Of a stretch of DNA of 64,000 bases, positions 25,447 to 33,038 are shown in pieces. Both the position numbers and the translations under genes were made by a program. Each line of letters starts with the position of its first letter. Within the stretch, counting starts at the first letter, position 1. The stretch covers positions 620,001-684,000 of the forward strand of contig NZ_JAJKFK010000001.1 of the NCBI RefSeq assembly GCF_021653975.1, given 5' to 3'. The stretch is from Amycolatopsis sp. GM8. Its GTDB lineage: Bacteria; Actinomycetota; Actinomycetes; Mycobacteriales; Pseudonocardiaceae. Below the pieces are notes generated by a model that worked only from the letters and a program-made list of their open reading frames with translations, was not told the DNA's origin and did no database searches.

Positions 25447-26615
25447 CGCAGCCCGGCGAGTGGACTCGTGTCGCAGGCGCGGTCGGGACGACTGGGCGGG
25501 CCGAAGCCGATGCTCACCGGAACCTTGCGGCTCTTGCGATGCGAATGGTCCACATCGGACCGTGGTGCCGCGCCGACGGTCGCCAGGGCGCGTTCGCCAT
25601 TGCCCTTGACGCACTCCGGGTCCGGCCCGTCGAGCGGTAGCCCGGTGAAGAACTTCGCCGCCATGCACCCGCCCTGGCACGCGTCGTACGCGGAGCACGA
25701 CGTGCACGTGCCGCCGGTCTGCGGGCCGCGCAGCCGGGTGAACAGTTCGGAGTCCGTCCACACGGTGGCGAACCCGCCCTCGTCACGGACGTTGCCGGCG
25801 AGGAACTCCTGGTGGATCGCGAACGGGCAGGCGTAGACGTCGCCCACCGGATCGATCAGGCACACGACCCGCCCGGCGCCGCACAGGTTCAAGCCCGGCA
25901 AGGGATCCGAGCCGAGCGCGTTGAGGTGGAAGAACGAGTCTCCGGTCAGCACCTTCTCGCCACGCGCGACGAGCCAGTCGTACAGCTCCAGCTGCTGCTC
26001 CGCGGTGGGGTGCAGCTCGTCCCACACGTCGGCGCCGCGGCCGGACGGGCGCAGCCGGGTGATCCGCAGCTGGGCGCCGTACTCGTCGGCGATGCGCGCG
26101 AAGTCGTCGAGCTGCCCGACGTTCTGCCGGGTCATCACGACGCTGAGTTTGAAGTCGCGGAACCCGGCGTCGCGCAGGTTGGTCATGGCGCGGATCGCCG
26201 TGTCGTACGAACCCGGTCCGCGGACCACGTCGTTGACCTCGGCGGTCGCTCCGTCGAGGGAAATCTGCACGTCCACGTAGTCGGTCGCGGCGAGCCACCG
26301 CGCACGCTCAGGCGTCAGCTTCACGCCGTTCGTGGAGAACTTGACCCCCACCTGGTGCGCGACCGCGTACTCGACCAGTTCCCAGAAGTCGGACCGGACG
26401 GTCGGCTCGCCGCCGCCGATGTTCACGTAGAACACCTGCATGCGCTGCAGTTCGTCGATGACCGCCTTGCATTCGGCGGTGCTCAGCTCGCGCGGGTCAC
26501 GCCGCCCCGACGAGGAAAGGCAGTGCACGCACGAAAGGTTGCAGGCATAGGTCAGTTCCCAGGTCAGGCAGATGGGCGAGTTGAGCCCTTCCTTGAAATG
26601 CTCGACGAGCTTCAT
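25443..26615 (-). CDS. mftC: mycofactocin radical SAM maturase MftC
   Basis: A 390-residue radical SAM/SPASM enzyme. The SAM cluster cysteines are at 25, 29 and 32 in TYACNLSCVHC, GGGEP is the SAM-contact motif, and the SPASM cysteines follow as CGAGRVVC, YACPF and CTSCSAYDACQGGCM. MftC decarboxylates the terminal tyrosine of MftA and joins it to the preceding valine. The last 45 residues beyond the SPASM region are variable. It follows mftB by 18 bases and overlaps the FadH/OYE 2 gene. Confidence 0.95.
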   Translation of the reverse strand: MKLVEHFKEGLNSPICLTWELTYACNLSCVHCLSSSGRRDPRELSTAECKAVIDELQRMQVFYVNIGGGEPTVRSDFWELVEYAVAHQVGVKFSTNGVKLTPERARWLAATDYVDVQISLDGATAEVNDVVRGPGSYDTAIRAMTNLRDAGFRDFKLSVVMTRQNVGQLDDFARIADEYGAQLRITRLRPSGRGADVWDELHPTAEQQLELYDWLVARGEKVLTGDSFFHLNALGSDPLPGLNLCGAGRVVCLIDPVGDVYACPFAIHQEFLAGNVRDEGGFATVWTDSELFTRLRGPQTGGTCTSCSAYDACQGGCMAAKFFTGLPLDGPDPECVKGNGERALATVGAAPRSDVDHSHRKSRKVPVSIGFGPPSRPDRACDTSPLAGLR

Positions 26616-26633
26616 CGCACGCCTTTCAGTGTC

Positions 26634-26900
26634 TCAGTCGCGTCGCTCGATGGTTCCGGTGTTCGCCAGCCCTTCGAGGGCCTTGAGGTACGAGGGCCGC
26701 TCTCCGTCCGGCACCCCGGCGGCGTCGAGGGTGGTGTGCACGTCGGGCTGTGCCTCGAGCGCGCGCACCACCTCGACCAGCAGCTTCGTCTTGAGGAACG
26801 ACAGCCGGCGGGTGCTGAAGTCGTAGGCCAGCGCGCCGAAGGGTTCCGGCCGGAGCGAGACCCGTGGCGAGCACCGGTACGGCTGGTCGGGCTCGAACAT
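26634..26900 (-). CDS. mftB: mycofactocin precursor chaperone MftB (RiPP recognition element)
   Basis: An 88-residue PqqD-like peptide-binding protein (RRE fold) that presents MftA to MftC. The typical MftB segment YRCSPRVSLRPEPFGALAYD and the TRRLSFLKTKLLVEVV region are present. ATG at 26900, five bases after the mftA stop, in the order mftA-mftB-mftC that is standard for the pathway. Confidence 0.93.
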   Translation of the reverse strand: MFEPDQPYRCSPRVSLRPEPFGALAYDFSTRRLSFLKTKLLVEVVRALEAQPDVHTTLDAAGVPDGERPSYLKALEGLANTGTIERRD

Positions 26901-26905
26901 GACGG

Positions 26906-27004
26906 TCAGTAGACGCCGCACATACCGTCGATGGAGACCTCTTCGACGAGCAGCTCTTCTTCCACCAAAGCCTCGTCCTGCGCGACCTGCTGAGTCTCGG
27001 ACAT
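26906..27004 (-). CDS. mftA: mycofactocin precursor peptide MftA
   Basis: A 32-residue precursor, MSETQQVAQD at the start and IDGMCGVY at the end. The conserved C-terminus IDGMCGVY, with the final Val-Tyr pair that becomes the cofactor core, identifies it without doubt. The leader is very acidic. Because it is tiny it is easily missed by gene callers. It is the first gene of the long leftward operon and is divergent from mftR. Confidence 0.97.
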   Translation of the reverse strand: MSETQQVAQDEALVEEELLVEEVSIDGMCGVY

Positions 27005-27086
27005 GGGATGCTCCCTTCGTCGTGGCCGCCCCACTGCGACCCACTCCAGGGACAATAATGGCACCGAGTGCCGAATGGAAGAGCCG
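27005..27086. promoter_or_regulatory. divergent mftA/mftR control region
   Basis: An 82-base gap separates the divergent mftA and mftR starts, so promoters for both must lie here or inside the gene ends. The ribosome-binding sites are AAGGGAG before mftA and GGAAGAG before mftR. A TetR-type operator is expected, but I could not pick out a convincing palindrome by eye. Confidence 0.5.
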
Positions 27087-27677
27087 ATGACCGATCAGGG
27101 CAGTCCGCGCGCCGGGCGCAAGCCGATCACCTCGCGTTCGGAGGTGGAACACGCCGCGTTCGAACTGTTCGCGCGCCAGGGTTTCGAGCGCACCACGGTC
27201 GACGACATCGCGGCCGCGGCCGGGATCGGGCGCCGGACGTTCTTCCGGTACTTCCCGTCGAAGAACGACGTCGCGTGGGGCGATTTCGATGCCGAACTGC
27301 GGCGGATGCGTAAGCAGCTGGCCGAGTACCCGGCGGACGTGCCCTTGATCGATGCGATCCGCGAGGCGCTGGTCGACTTCAACCGGATCGACCCGGATGA
27401 GGCGCCGTGGCACCGTCGGCGGATGGAGCTGATCCTGACCACCCCGGCGCTGCAGGCACACTCGACGTTGCGCTACACCGCCTGGCGCCAGGTCTTGGCG
27501 GAGTTCGTCGCGACGCGACTCGGGGTGTCCGCGGATTCCCTTGCTCCGCAAGCGATTGCGTATGCGACGCTCGGTGTCGCACTGGCCGCCTACGAGCAGT
27601 GGCTGCGCAGCCCGGGCACCGAACTGCGGGAGTTGCTGAGCGCGGGTGTCCGGGAGTTGAGCGCCGCGGTCGGCTGA
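27087..27677 (+). CDS. mftR: mycofactocin TetR-type regulator MftR
   Basis: A 196-residue TetR-family repressor. The N-terminal HTH (about 20-65) contains FELFARQGFERTTVDDIAA and the recognition part GIGRRTFFRYFPSKNDV. The C-terminal ligand domain resembles MftR proteins, which respond to acyl-CoA. I chose the ATG at 27087 with GGAAGAG upstream; an ATG four codons earlier is possible. Divergent orientation to mftA implies control of the whole cluster. Confidence 0.88.
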   Translation: MTDQGSPRAGRKPITSRSEVEHAAFELFARQGFERTTVDDIAAAAGIGRRTFFRYFPSKNDVAWGDFDAELRRMRKQLAEYPADVPLIDAIREALVDFNRIDPDEAPWHRRRMELILTTPALQAHSTLRYTAWRQVLAEFVATRLGVSADSLAPQAIAYATLGVALAAYEQWLRSPGTELRELLSAGVRELSAAVG

Positions 27678-27708
27678 GGGCGGTTGCGCTCCTGCGTACG
27701 ATCCCGGT

Positions 27709-28521
27709 GTGTTGCTCCCGCGCGGTTCCGAGGCCATCAGCCCGACGGGCCACTACACCGGGTACGTCTGGGTCCGGAACGGGCTCGCACCGCAGGAGCT
27801 GGCGACGCCGGAGGGGCGGGTGCTGTTCCATGCCCTGGAACCGGCGATGCGCGTCAGCCGTCTGCTGGGCCGGCCCACGTTCGAGGGCCTGCTCGTCGCC
27901 CGGCACCGGATGCTGGACCAGCTGCTCAGCGGCGCGATCGAACGGGGCGAGGTCGGCCAGGTCATCGAGATCGCGGCCGGTTTGTCAGCCCGAGGCTGGC
28001 GTTTCACGAGGCGGTACGACGGCCTGACCTACGTCGAAGCAGACCTGCCGCGGATGGCCGAGCGTAAAGAGCGCCTGCTGGACCGGTTGACCGGACCGGC
28101 ACCCCGGGTCACCACAGTGGACGCCCTGGCCATCGACGGGCCGTCCAGCGTCGCCGCCCTCGCGGACACGCTGGACCCCGACGTCGGCACCGCGATCGTC
28201 ACGGAAGGGTTGCTGAACTACTTCGACCTGGACACGGTGACCGGCATGTGGCAGCGTTTCGCGGCTGTCCTGCGGCGCTTCCCCACCGGCGCCTATTTCG
28301 CGGACGTCGTCCTACGCACCCACAGTGATTCGCTGCCCCAGCGCCTAGGCGCCGGCCTACTGGCAGCCACCGTCCGCAGCCGGGTCCACGTACATTTCGA
28401 CGCCCCAGCAGACGCCGCGGAAACCCTGAGAAAAGCGGGATTCCCAGCAGCAGACCTAATACCACCAGAAACAACCGACCCCAGCGCAAGACTCATACGA
28501 ATCATCGACGCCTGGACATAA
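27709..28521 (+). CDS. leucine carboxyl methyltransferase-family SAM methyltransferase
   Basis: A 270-residue class I methyltransferase of the LCM/PPM type common in actinobacteria. The first SAM strand is VIEIAAGLSARGWRF, followed by YVEADLPRMAERK (acidic ribose contact) and TEGLLNYFD, the family's motif before strand four. GTG start at 27709, 31 bases after mftR on the same strand. The target is unknown. The last 50 codons favour A-ending codons, unlike the rest of the gene. Confidence 0.8.
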   Translation: MLLPRGSEAISPTGHYTGYVWVRNGLAPQELATPEGRVLFHALEPAMRVSRLLGRPTFEGLLVARHRMLDQLLSGAIERGEVGQVIEIAAGLSARGWRFTRRYDGLTYVEADLPRMAERKERLLDRLTGPAPRVTTVDALAIDGPSSVAALADTLDPDVGTAIVTEGLLNYFDLDTVTGMWQRFAAVLRRFPTGAYFADVVLRTHSDSLPQRLGAGLLAATVRSRVHVHFDAPADAAETLRKAGFPAADLIPPETTDPSARLIRIIDAWT

Positions 28522-28574
28522 AACCCAGAAACCGGCACCCAGCAACAAAACCGAACCCCCAACACCGCCCACCC

Positions 28575-28690
28575 CCTCCCCCACCCCGATCCCAAGCCGC
28601 CCTTGCGGATGGGGGAGTTCGTCAAGGTACTCTTTCCCGCCTTGACGAACTCCCCCATCCGCGAACACTCAAAAATCGGGGCGGGGGAGG
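28575..28690. repeat. nested inverted repeat with 23-bp perfect inner stem
   Basis: Inner arms 28605-28627 and 28640-28662 are perfectly complementary over 23 bases around a 12-base loop. Outer arms 28575-28590 and 28675-28690 pair over 16 bases with one mismatch. Together they can form a long cruciform or RNA hairpin 54 bases after the methyltransferase stop. It could act as a terminator between the convergent genes or be the remnant of a small mobile element. Confidence 0.85.
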
Positions 28691-28843
28691 GCCCGCGCTG
28701 GGCCGAGGGCGCCTTGCGCCCGGTTCCCGTGGTGGTGAGCCGAAAGATCAAAGGACCAAAGACAAAAGATCAAAAGAATGCCTCGCCGGCGGGCAGGCTC
28801 CAGGATGGCCGGGCCCAAAGGGATCTCACCTTGAGTGGGTGGT

Positions 28844-29001
28844 TGAGTTGGGTGGTCATCCCGTCGCCTGCGGTTTGCGAATATCACTTTTCCTCAGCGC
28901 CGCAAGCTTTGTGTTCTCGGCCGCGCGCCGGGCACGCAGGTTGCGGCCCTGACGAAAAGTGATCGTTCCTGTGTCAGGCGACGGGATGACCACCCAACTC
29001 A
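28844..29001. repeat. 158-bp hairpin element with 27-bp perfect terminal inverted repeats
   Basis: Terminal arms 28844-28870 and 28975-29001 are perfect inverted repeats of 27 bases starting TGAGTTGGGTGGTCATCCCG. Inside, 28883-28897 pairs with 28949-28963 (one mismatch) and 28899-28905 with 28941-28947, leaving a 35-base apex. The right end coincides exactly with the stop codon of the Nudix-NYN gene. It resembles a MITE (non-autonomous element) or a structured 3' RNA; no transposase is nearby and I see no clear target duplication. Confidence 0.85.
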
Positions 29002-29895
29002 GCCGTTGTTGTTGCTGCTGCCGCCTTGGTGCTGTTCCAGTGCGCCCAGCAGTGTGTTTGGGCCTAGATGTGTCGCGCCTTCGGCTGTCACTCGTTCTCG
29101 TAGTTCCCTGTCTGCGGTTACCACGGTTATCCGGTCTTGTGGGCGTTTTGTCCGCAGGCTCCGGACGGTGTCCACAATGGTCGAATCGCCGTCTCGGGTC
29201 GCTGATATCACTTCGACATCCGCGACCGGTTCGGTTTCCCGTGCCTGGCCTTCAACAACCAGAACTACCCGGGGCCACCACGACCATTCTCCGGTCAGCG
29301 CAAGACCTTGCCGTGGCAAACCGGCCAGCTGGTCCCGTAAGCGCCGTGCCGCACCGGGACGGTCACGCCACCAGCCGTCCGGGCGCGAGCCGACGACGTT
29401 CGCGCCGTCGACGACCAGGATCAGCTCGCGGCCCAATTCTGGCAGCAGTTCAGGCCACGCCAAGGCGAAATCCTGATGCAGTTTGTAGTCCGCGACCTCA
29501 TCGACCGGCACCCACCGTAGCTCGTCGCTTTCGGCGTTCATCACGGTTGCTTCCACCGGCCGCACGGTTTGGGCGAGCAGCGTCGTGTACGTCCAGCCAC
29601 CATGGTCAACGGTCCACGAAGACAAGGGTCGCACCGCGTCGCCGGGGATGTCCGCTTCCTCATCGGCTTCGCGGGTCGCGGCGGCCCAAGCGGTCTCGTC
29701 GCTGTTCACGGCACCACCCGGCAATGCCCACGTACCACCGTGGTGCGTCCACCAGGCCCGGTGCTGCAGCAACACGCCCCGCTCCGGGTCGGACAGCAGC
29801 AAACCTGCCGCCCCGAACCGTCCCCAGTGCCGATGCCCGTCCAGGCATTCGACGAACCCATCCCCGTCCGGCCTCAGCATGAGGCCCAGCTTCAC
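28999..29895 (-). CDS. Nudix hydrolase fused to a NYN/PIN-like nuclease domain
   Basis: A 298-residue fusion. Residues about 22-150 are a Nudix domain with the box GGAVNSDETAWAAATREADEEAD; the Glu and REx2EE residues are kept but the usual Gly after EE is Asp. Residues about 155-290 look like a NYN (PIN-like) RNase domain: ELILVVDGANVVGS, WWRDRPGAARRL and ITVVTADRELRERV supply the acidic residues expected at the active site. A nucleotide-cleaning enzyme linked to an RNA nuclease suggests RNA end processing, but this is inference. The GTG start overlaps the ROK kinase stop. It ends in GGSSNNNG at the edge of a large hairpin. Confidence 0.82.
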   Translation of the reverse strand: MKLGLMLRPDGDGFVECLDGHRHWGRFGAAGLLLSDPERGVLLQHRAWWTHHGGTWALPGGAVNSDETAWAAATREADEEADIPGDAVRPLSSWTVDHGGWTYTTLLAQTVRPVEATVMNAESDELRWVPVDEVADYKLHQDFALAWPELLPELGRELILVVDGANVVGSRPDGWWRDRPGAARRLRDQLAGLPRQGLALTGEWSWWPRVVLVVEGQARETEPVADVEVISATRDGDSTIVDTVRSLRTKRPQDRITVVTADRELRERVTAEGATHLGPNTLLGALEQHQGGSSNNNG

Positions 29896-30842
29896 ACAGA
29901 AGTGGCTTCGAGAGCGAGTGCCGCAGCCCCGACCACGGCCGCATCGTCGCCGAGATGCGCGGTCCGGATCCGGGCGAGCGGCCGGTGCCGGGCACCGGTG
30001 ATGGCGGCCGTGTAGTGCTCACGGGCCTCGTCCAGGAACAAAGTCGCCGAACCGGACACGCCGCCGGCGATCACCACGATCTCCGGATCGAACACGTCCG
30101 CGACCAGCGCGAGCCCCTCCCCGAGCCATTTCGCCAGCTCGGCGACCGCACGCTGGGCGATCGGATCACCATCGCGCGCCGCACCGGCGACCCGGCGGCC
30201 GGTGATCGAACCGGGATCCGCCGACATCTGGCCCGCCAGCACGGTCGACTGCCCGGGATACCGCGCGAGCAGTTCGATGGCCGTCGCCGCGAGCGCGGTG
30301 CCACTGCAGTACCGCTCCCAGCACCCGTACTTCCCGCACGGGCAGGCCCGCCCGCCCGGCACGACCGTCAAATGCCCCAGCTCCGGCGCCACCCCGTACG
30401 CGCCACGGTAGATCTCGCCGTCCAGCAACAAGCCCGCGCCGATCCCGGTGCCGATCGCGACCAGCGCGGCGACCCGCGCACCACGCGCCGCACCGAAGCG
30501 GTGCTCGCCGAGCGCGGCGGCGTTCGCATCGTGCTCCAGGGTCACCGGCAGGTCGACCCGCTTCGCGATCCGGTCCGCGACCGGCGCGGCCCGCCACGCC
30601 AGATGCGGCGCGAACATCACCGTGCGCCGGTCGTTCGCGACGAAACCCGCGACCGACAGGCCCACCGCCATCACGTCGTCATGCCGGTTGTGCAACTCGT
30701 CGATCACACCGGAAATGGCGTCCTCGAGCGCGCCCTCGTCACTCGGGGTACCGACCCTCGCGGTGTCCAAAATGGACCCCCGCGTGTCGATCACCGCCGC
30801 GCGGACGCTCGTGCCCCCGACGTCCAGGCCGATCGCACGCAC
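29892..30842 (-). CDS. glk: ROK-family glucokinase
   Basis: A 316-residue ROK sugar kinase. The N-terminal ATP loop is GLDVGGTSVRAAV, the catalytic region LEHDANAAALGEH, the GIGTGIGAGLL-type phosphate loop VAIGTGIGAGLLLDGE, and the ROK zinc motif CPCGKYGCWE. These are all intact, so it should phosphorylate glucose or a close hexose in the cytoplasm. GTG start. It sits in a minus-strand run with an ArsA-type ATPase and the CGWCPLC protein, without other sugar genes nearby. Confidence 0.85.
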   Translation of the reverse strand: MRAIGLDVGGTSVRAAVIDTRGSILDTARVGTPSDEGALEDAISGVIDELHNRHDDVMAVGLSVAGFVANDRRTVMFAPHLAWRAAPVADRIAKRVDLPVTLEHDANAAALGEHRFGAARGARVAALVAIGTGIGAGLLLDGEIYRGAYGVAPELGHLTVVPGGRACPCGKYGCWERYCSGTALAATAIELLARYPGQSTVLAGQMSADPGSITGRRVAGAARDGDPIAQRAVAELAKWLGEGLALVADVFDPEIVVIAGGVSGSATLFLDEAREHYTAAITGARHRPLARIRTAHLGDDAAVVGAAALALEATSV

Positions 30843-31226
30843 TCAGGACTCCTCGCCGCGCCACTGCACCGGAATGTGCTGCACCCGCGCCGACGACGGC
30901 TCCGGCTTGGGCTGCGGCTGGAAACCCGGCATGTGAAAACCGTGCTCGGGATCCCACCGGTCGGCCAGCACCGCGCGCAGCAGCGCGACGAGCTGCCCCA
31001 GCTGCTCGACCAGCCGCGCGGCGAACTCCGGCCGTTCCCCGCGCACCACGGAAACGACCGCACACAACGGACACCAGCCGCAGTCGGGCGCGGCACGATC
31101 GGCGGAACCGTGCCCGGCGGCGACGATCCCCTCCAGCCACGGCGCGGCACGCTCGACGACCATCTCCACCAGCAGCCGGATCTCCTCGGCCAGGCTCGTG
31201 GCAGCACCGTCCGCGGTTTCCGTCAT
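30843..31226 (-). CDS. small CGWCPLC-motif protein of unknown function
   Basis: A 127-residue protein, helical with a central CGWCPLC (C-x2-C-x2-C) motif at about residues 49-55, suited to binding zinc or a cluster, and a Pro-rich C-terminus (PGFQPQPKPEPSS). It shares its end and start codons closely with the ROK kinase (immediate) and the ArsA ATPase (TGATG), so it is co-translated. Such proteins occur next to ArsA-like ATPases in actinobacteria, but I know of no assigned function. Confidence 0.7.
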   Translation of the reverse strand: MTETADGAATSLAEEIRLLVEMVVERAAPWLEGIVAAGHGSADRAAPDCGWCPLCAVVSVVRGERPEFAARLVEQLGQLVALLRAVLADRWDPEHGFHMPGFQPQPKPEPSSARVQHIPVQWRGEES

Positions 31227-32368
31227 CAGGGCCTCCCGGCGTGGGTCAGGGACACGACCAGGCCGCGCGCGTCCGACGCGGCACCGGTGATGTGGTACGG
31301 CCGCAGCGCCTCCGGCAACGCGACGAGCCGGCGGAAACCGTCGACGGTGATCGCCAGGTCATCGTCCACTCTGGCCAGATCCACCGCGGCCTGCGGCCCC
31401 AGCGGCAACGCGACGCGCAGTTCGAACCCATCGTCCACTTCGGACACGGTCAGCAGCGGGGCGATGCTTTCTCCGTTGGCGGCCAACGGATCCCCCTCGC
31501 CGTACAGCTCGCGCGAGATCTCCAGCAACGCGGGCAGGCCGACCGGCTCGATGGCCCGGTGCTCCACCCGCGCGAAGTCCGCCAGACCCGAACCGGCGAG
31601 TTCCGTGAGCACCGCGTCCTGCTGGCGCCGCCGCGTCCGCAACCACGAAGCCGCCGCGCCGCGCCACACCCCGGGCGCCGGCATCAACCGGTTCACGATC
31701 ACGCGATCGACCCGGATCCCGCGCAACGCGAGGGAGCTCAGCGTGCGGCGGGCCTCCGCGACGACCACCCGTTCCGGCGTCAGCACCAGCCGGACCCCGG
31801 TCGCCGCCGGGTCCGTCAGCACGCCCCGCAACGAGTCCAGATGCGAGCCCAGCCGCCGCACCGCCTCCACGGTGCCGCGCCCGCCCGCGAGCTTCAGCTG
31901 CCACATCCTGTTCAGGTACCCCGAAACGGCCTCGGGAAGCGCGAGCAGCCGCAAAGTTTCCGCGGTCGGGCCACAGTCGACGACGACGACGTCCCAGCGG
32001 CCGGACTCGGCGAGCCGCTGCACCTCGGTCAGCGCGAGCAACTCGTCCACCCCCGGGAGCACGGTCAGCTCCTCGGCATCCAGCGCGTCGATACCCGCGC
32101 CGGCCAGCGCGGACTTGAGCTTGCCGCGCAACTCCTGCCACATGCTGTCGACCAGCCCGCGCGAGTCCACCTGAGCGCCGTGCAGGCAGTGGTCCACCTC
32201 GGCGGGCTCGGCGGCCAGCCGCTTCGCGAAGGCGTCGCCGAGGGAATGCGCGGGGTCCGTCGAGACCACCAGCGTCTTGTGCCCGCGCGCGGCGAGCCCG
32301 GCCGCGGTCGCCGCCGCGAGGGTCGTCTTCCCGACGCCACCCTTGCCGGTGAACAGCAGCAGCCGCAT
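31226..32368 (-). CDS. ArsA/Get3-type ATPase
   Basis: A 380-residue P-loop ATPase. The deviant Walker A GKGGVGKTTLAAATAAG is at residues 8-24, STDPAHSLGDAF (Switch I) follows, and VVVVDCGPTAETLRLL holds the Switch II aspartate. It has one ATPase unit, so it should act as a dimer like Get3. No arsenic genes are nearby; the position next to an SRPBCC protein and a FadD15-type ligase resembles Rv2184c-Rv2187 of M. tuberculosis, where its role is not known. Confidence 0.85.
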   Translation of the reverse strand: MRLLLFTGKGGVGKTTLAAATAAGLAARGHKTLVVSTDPAHSLGDAFAKRLAAEPAEVDHCLHGAQVDSRGLVDSMWQELRGKLKSALAGAGIDALDAEELTVLPGVDELLALTEVQRLAESGRWDVVVVDCGPTAETLRLLALPEAVSGYLNRMWQLKLAGGRGTVEAVRRLGSHLDSLRGVLTDPAATGVRLVLTPERVVVAEARRTLSSLALRGIRVDRVIVNRLMPAPGVWRGAAASWLRTRRRQQDAVLTELAGSGLADFARVEHRAIEPVGLPALLEISRELYGEGDPLAANGESIAPLLTVSEVDDGFELRVALPLGPQAAVDLARVDDDLAITVDGFRRLVALPEALRPYHITGAASDARGLVVSLTHAGRP

Positions 32369-32369
32369 G

Positions 32370-32825
32370 TCAGGCCGTGCTCTCTCCGGAGCTTTCGACC
32401 CTGCGCTTGAGCTCCTTGAGCGCCGTGTCCATCACCATCTTCTCCGCCTTGCGCCGCAGCAGGCCGATCATCGGGAGCACCAGCTCGACCGAAAGGGTGT
32501 ACGTCACCTTCGTACCGCCCGACGGCGTGTCGGCCAGCGTGTAGCGGCCGTCCTGGGCCTTCTGCATCTGGCCCTTGACCAGGTGCCAGCTGACCGCGCG
32601 GCCGTCGGCGGCCCAGTCGTACTCCAGGGTGTAGACGTCCTTGATCGGGCCGGCGTCCAGGGTCAGCCGGACCTGCTTGGGGTTGCCCGCGTCGTCGCTG
32701 GCGAGCACCTCGGTCGCCTGCACCTGCTTCGCCCACTCCGGATACGACTCGAAGTCCGCGATCACCGCCATCACCCGCTCCGGCGGCGCGTCGACCTCAA
32801 TGGACTGTGTGGACTCCTCGGCCAT
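32370..32825 (-). CDS. SRPBCC-family (polyketide cyclase/START-like) protein
   Basis: A 151-residue helix-grip protein. The typical start IEVDAPPERVMAVIADFESYPEWAK and the final helix with MDTALKELKRRVE are clear. It should bind a lipid-like or polyketide ligand in its cavity. The gene lies one base before the ArsA start on the same strand; the neighbours match the Rv2185c/Rv2184c pair of mycobacteria, supporting a conserved two-protein unit. Confidence 0.83.
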   Translation of the reverse strand: MAEESTQSIEVDAPPERVMAVIADFESYPEWAKQVQATEVLASDDAGNPKQVRLTLDAGPIKDVYTLEYDWAADGRAVSWHLVKGQMQKAQDGRYTLADTPSGGTKVTYTLSVELVLPMIGLLRRKAEKMVMDTALKELKRRVESSGESTA

Positions 32826-32912
32826 GGCGCAGAGATTACAGGGCCATCCAGGTTCTGCTCATAAGCGGCGGAGCCGCTTGCTGTGGGCCGTCCACTGGCG
32901 CCGCTGGGGGTT

Positions 32913-32997
32913 CTGAGGTGGCTCCTCGCGAGGACAGCGCCGACGTGGTGACTTGGCAGTCATGAGGAGGCGATCCCGGAGCGAGGGGCCGCCTCAG
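32913..32997. repeat. inverted repeat between SRPBCC and phosphoesterase genes
   Basis: Arms 32913-32929 (CTGAGGTGGCTCCTCGC) and 32981-32997 pair over 17 bases with two mismatches, enclosing 51 bases. It lies just beyond the phosphoesterase stop (33039) and may end transcription from that gene. It may also be a dispersed genomic repeat. Confidence 0.55.
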
Positions 32998-33038
32998 GTT
33001 CCGCCACCTGCACCGCCACGCAAGCCGCTCGGCACGCT

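Noticed and set aside
31226-32368. Arsenite resistance operon
   Set aside because: The ATPase is ArsA-like, but there is no arsB, arsC or arsR nearby and the neighbourhood matches the Rv2184c type.
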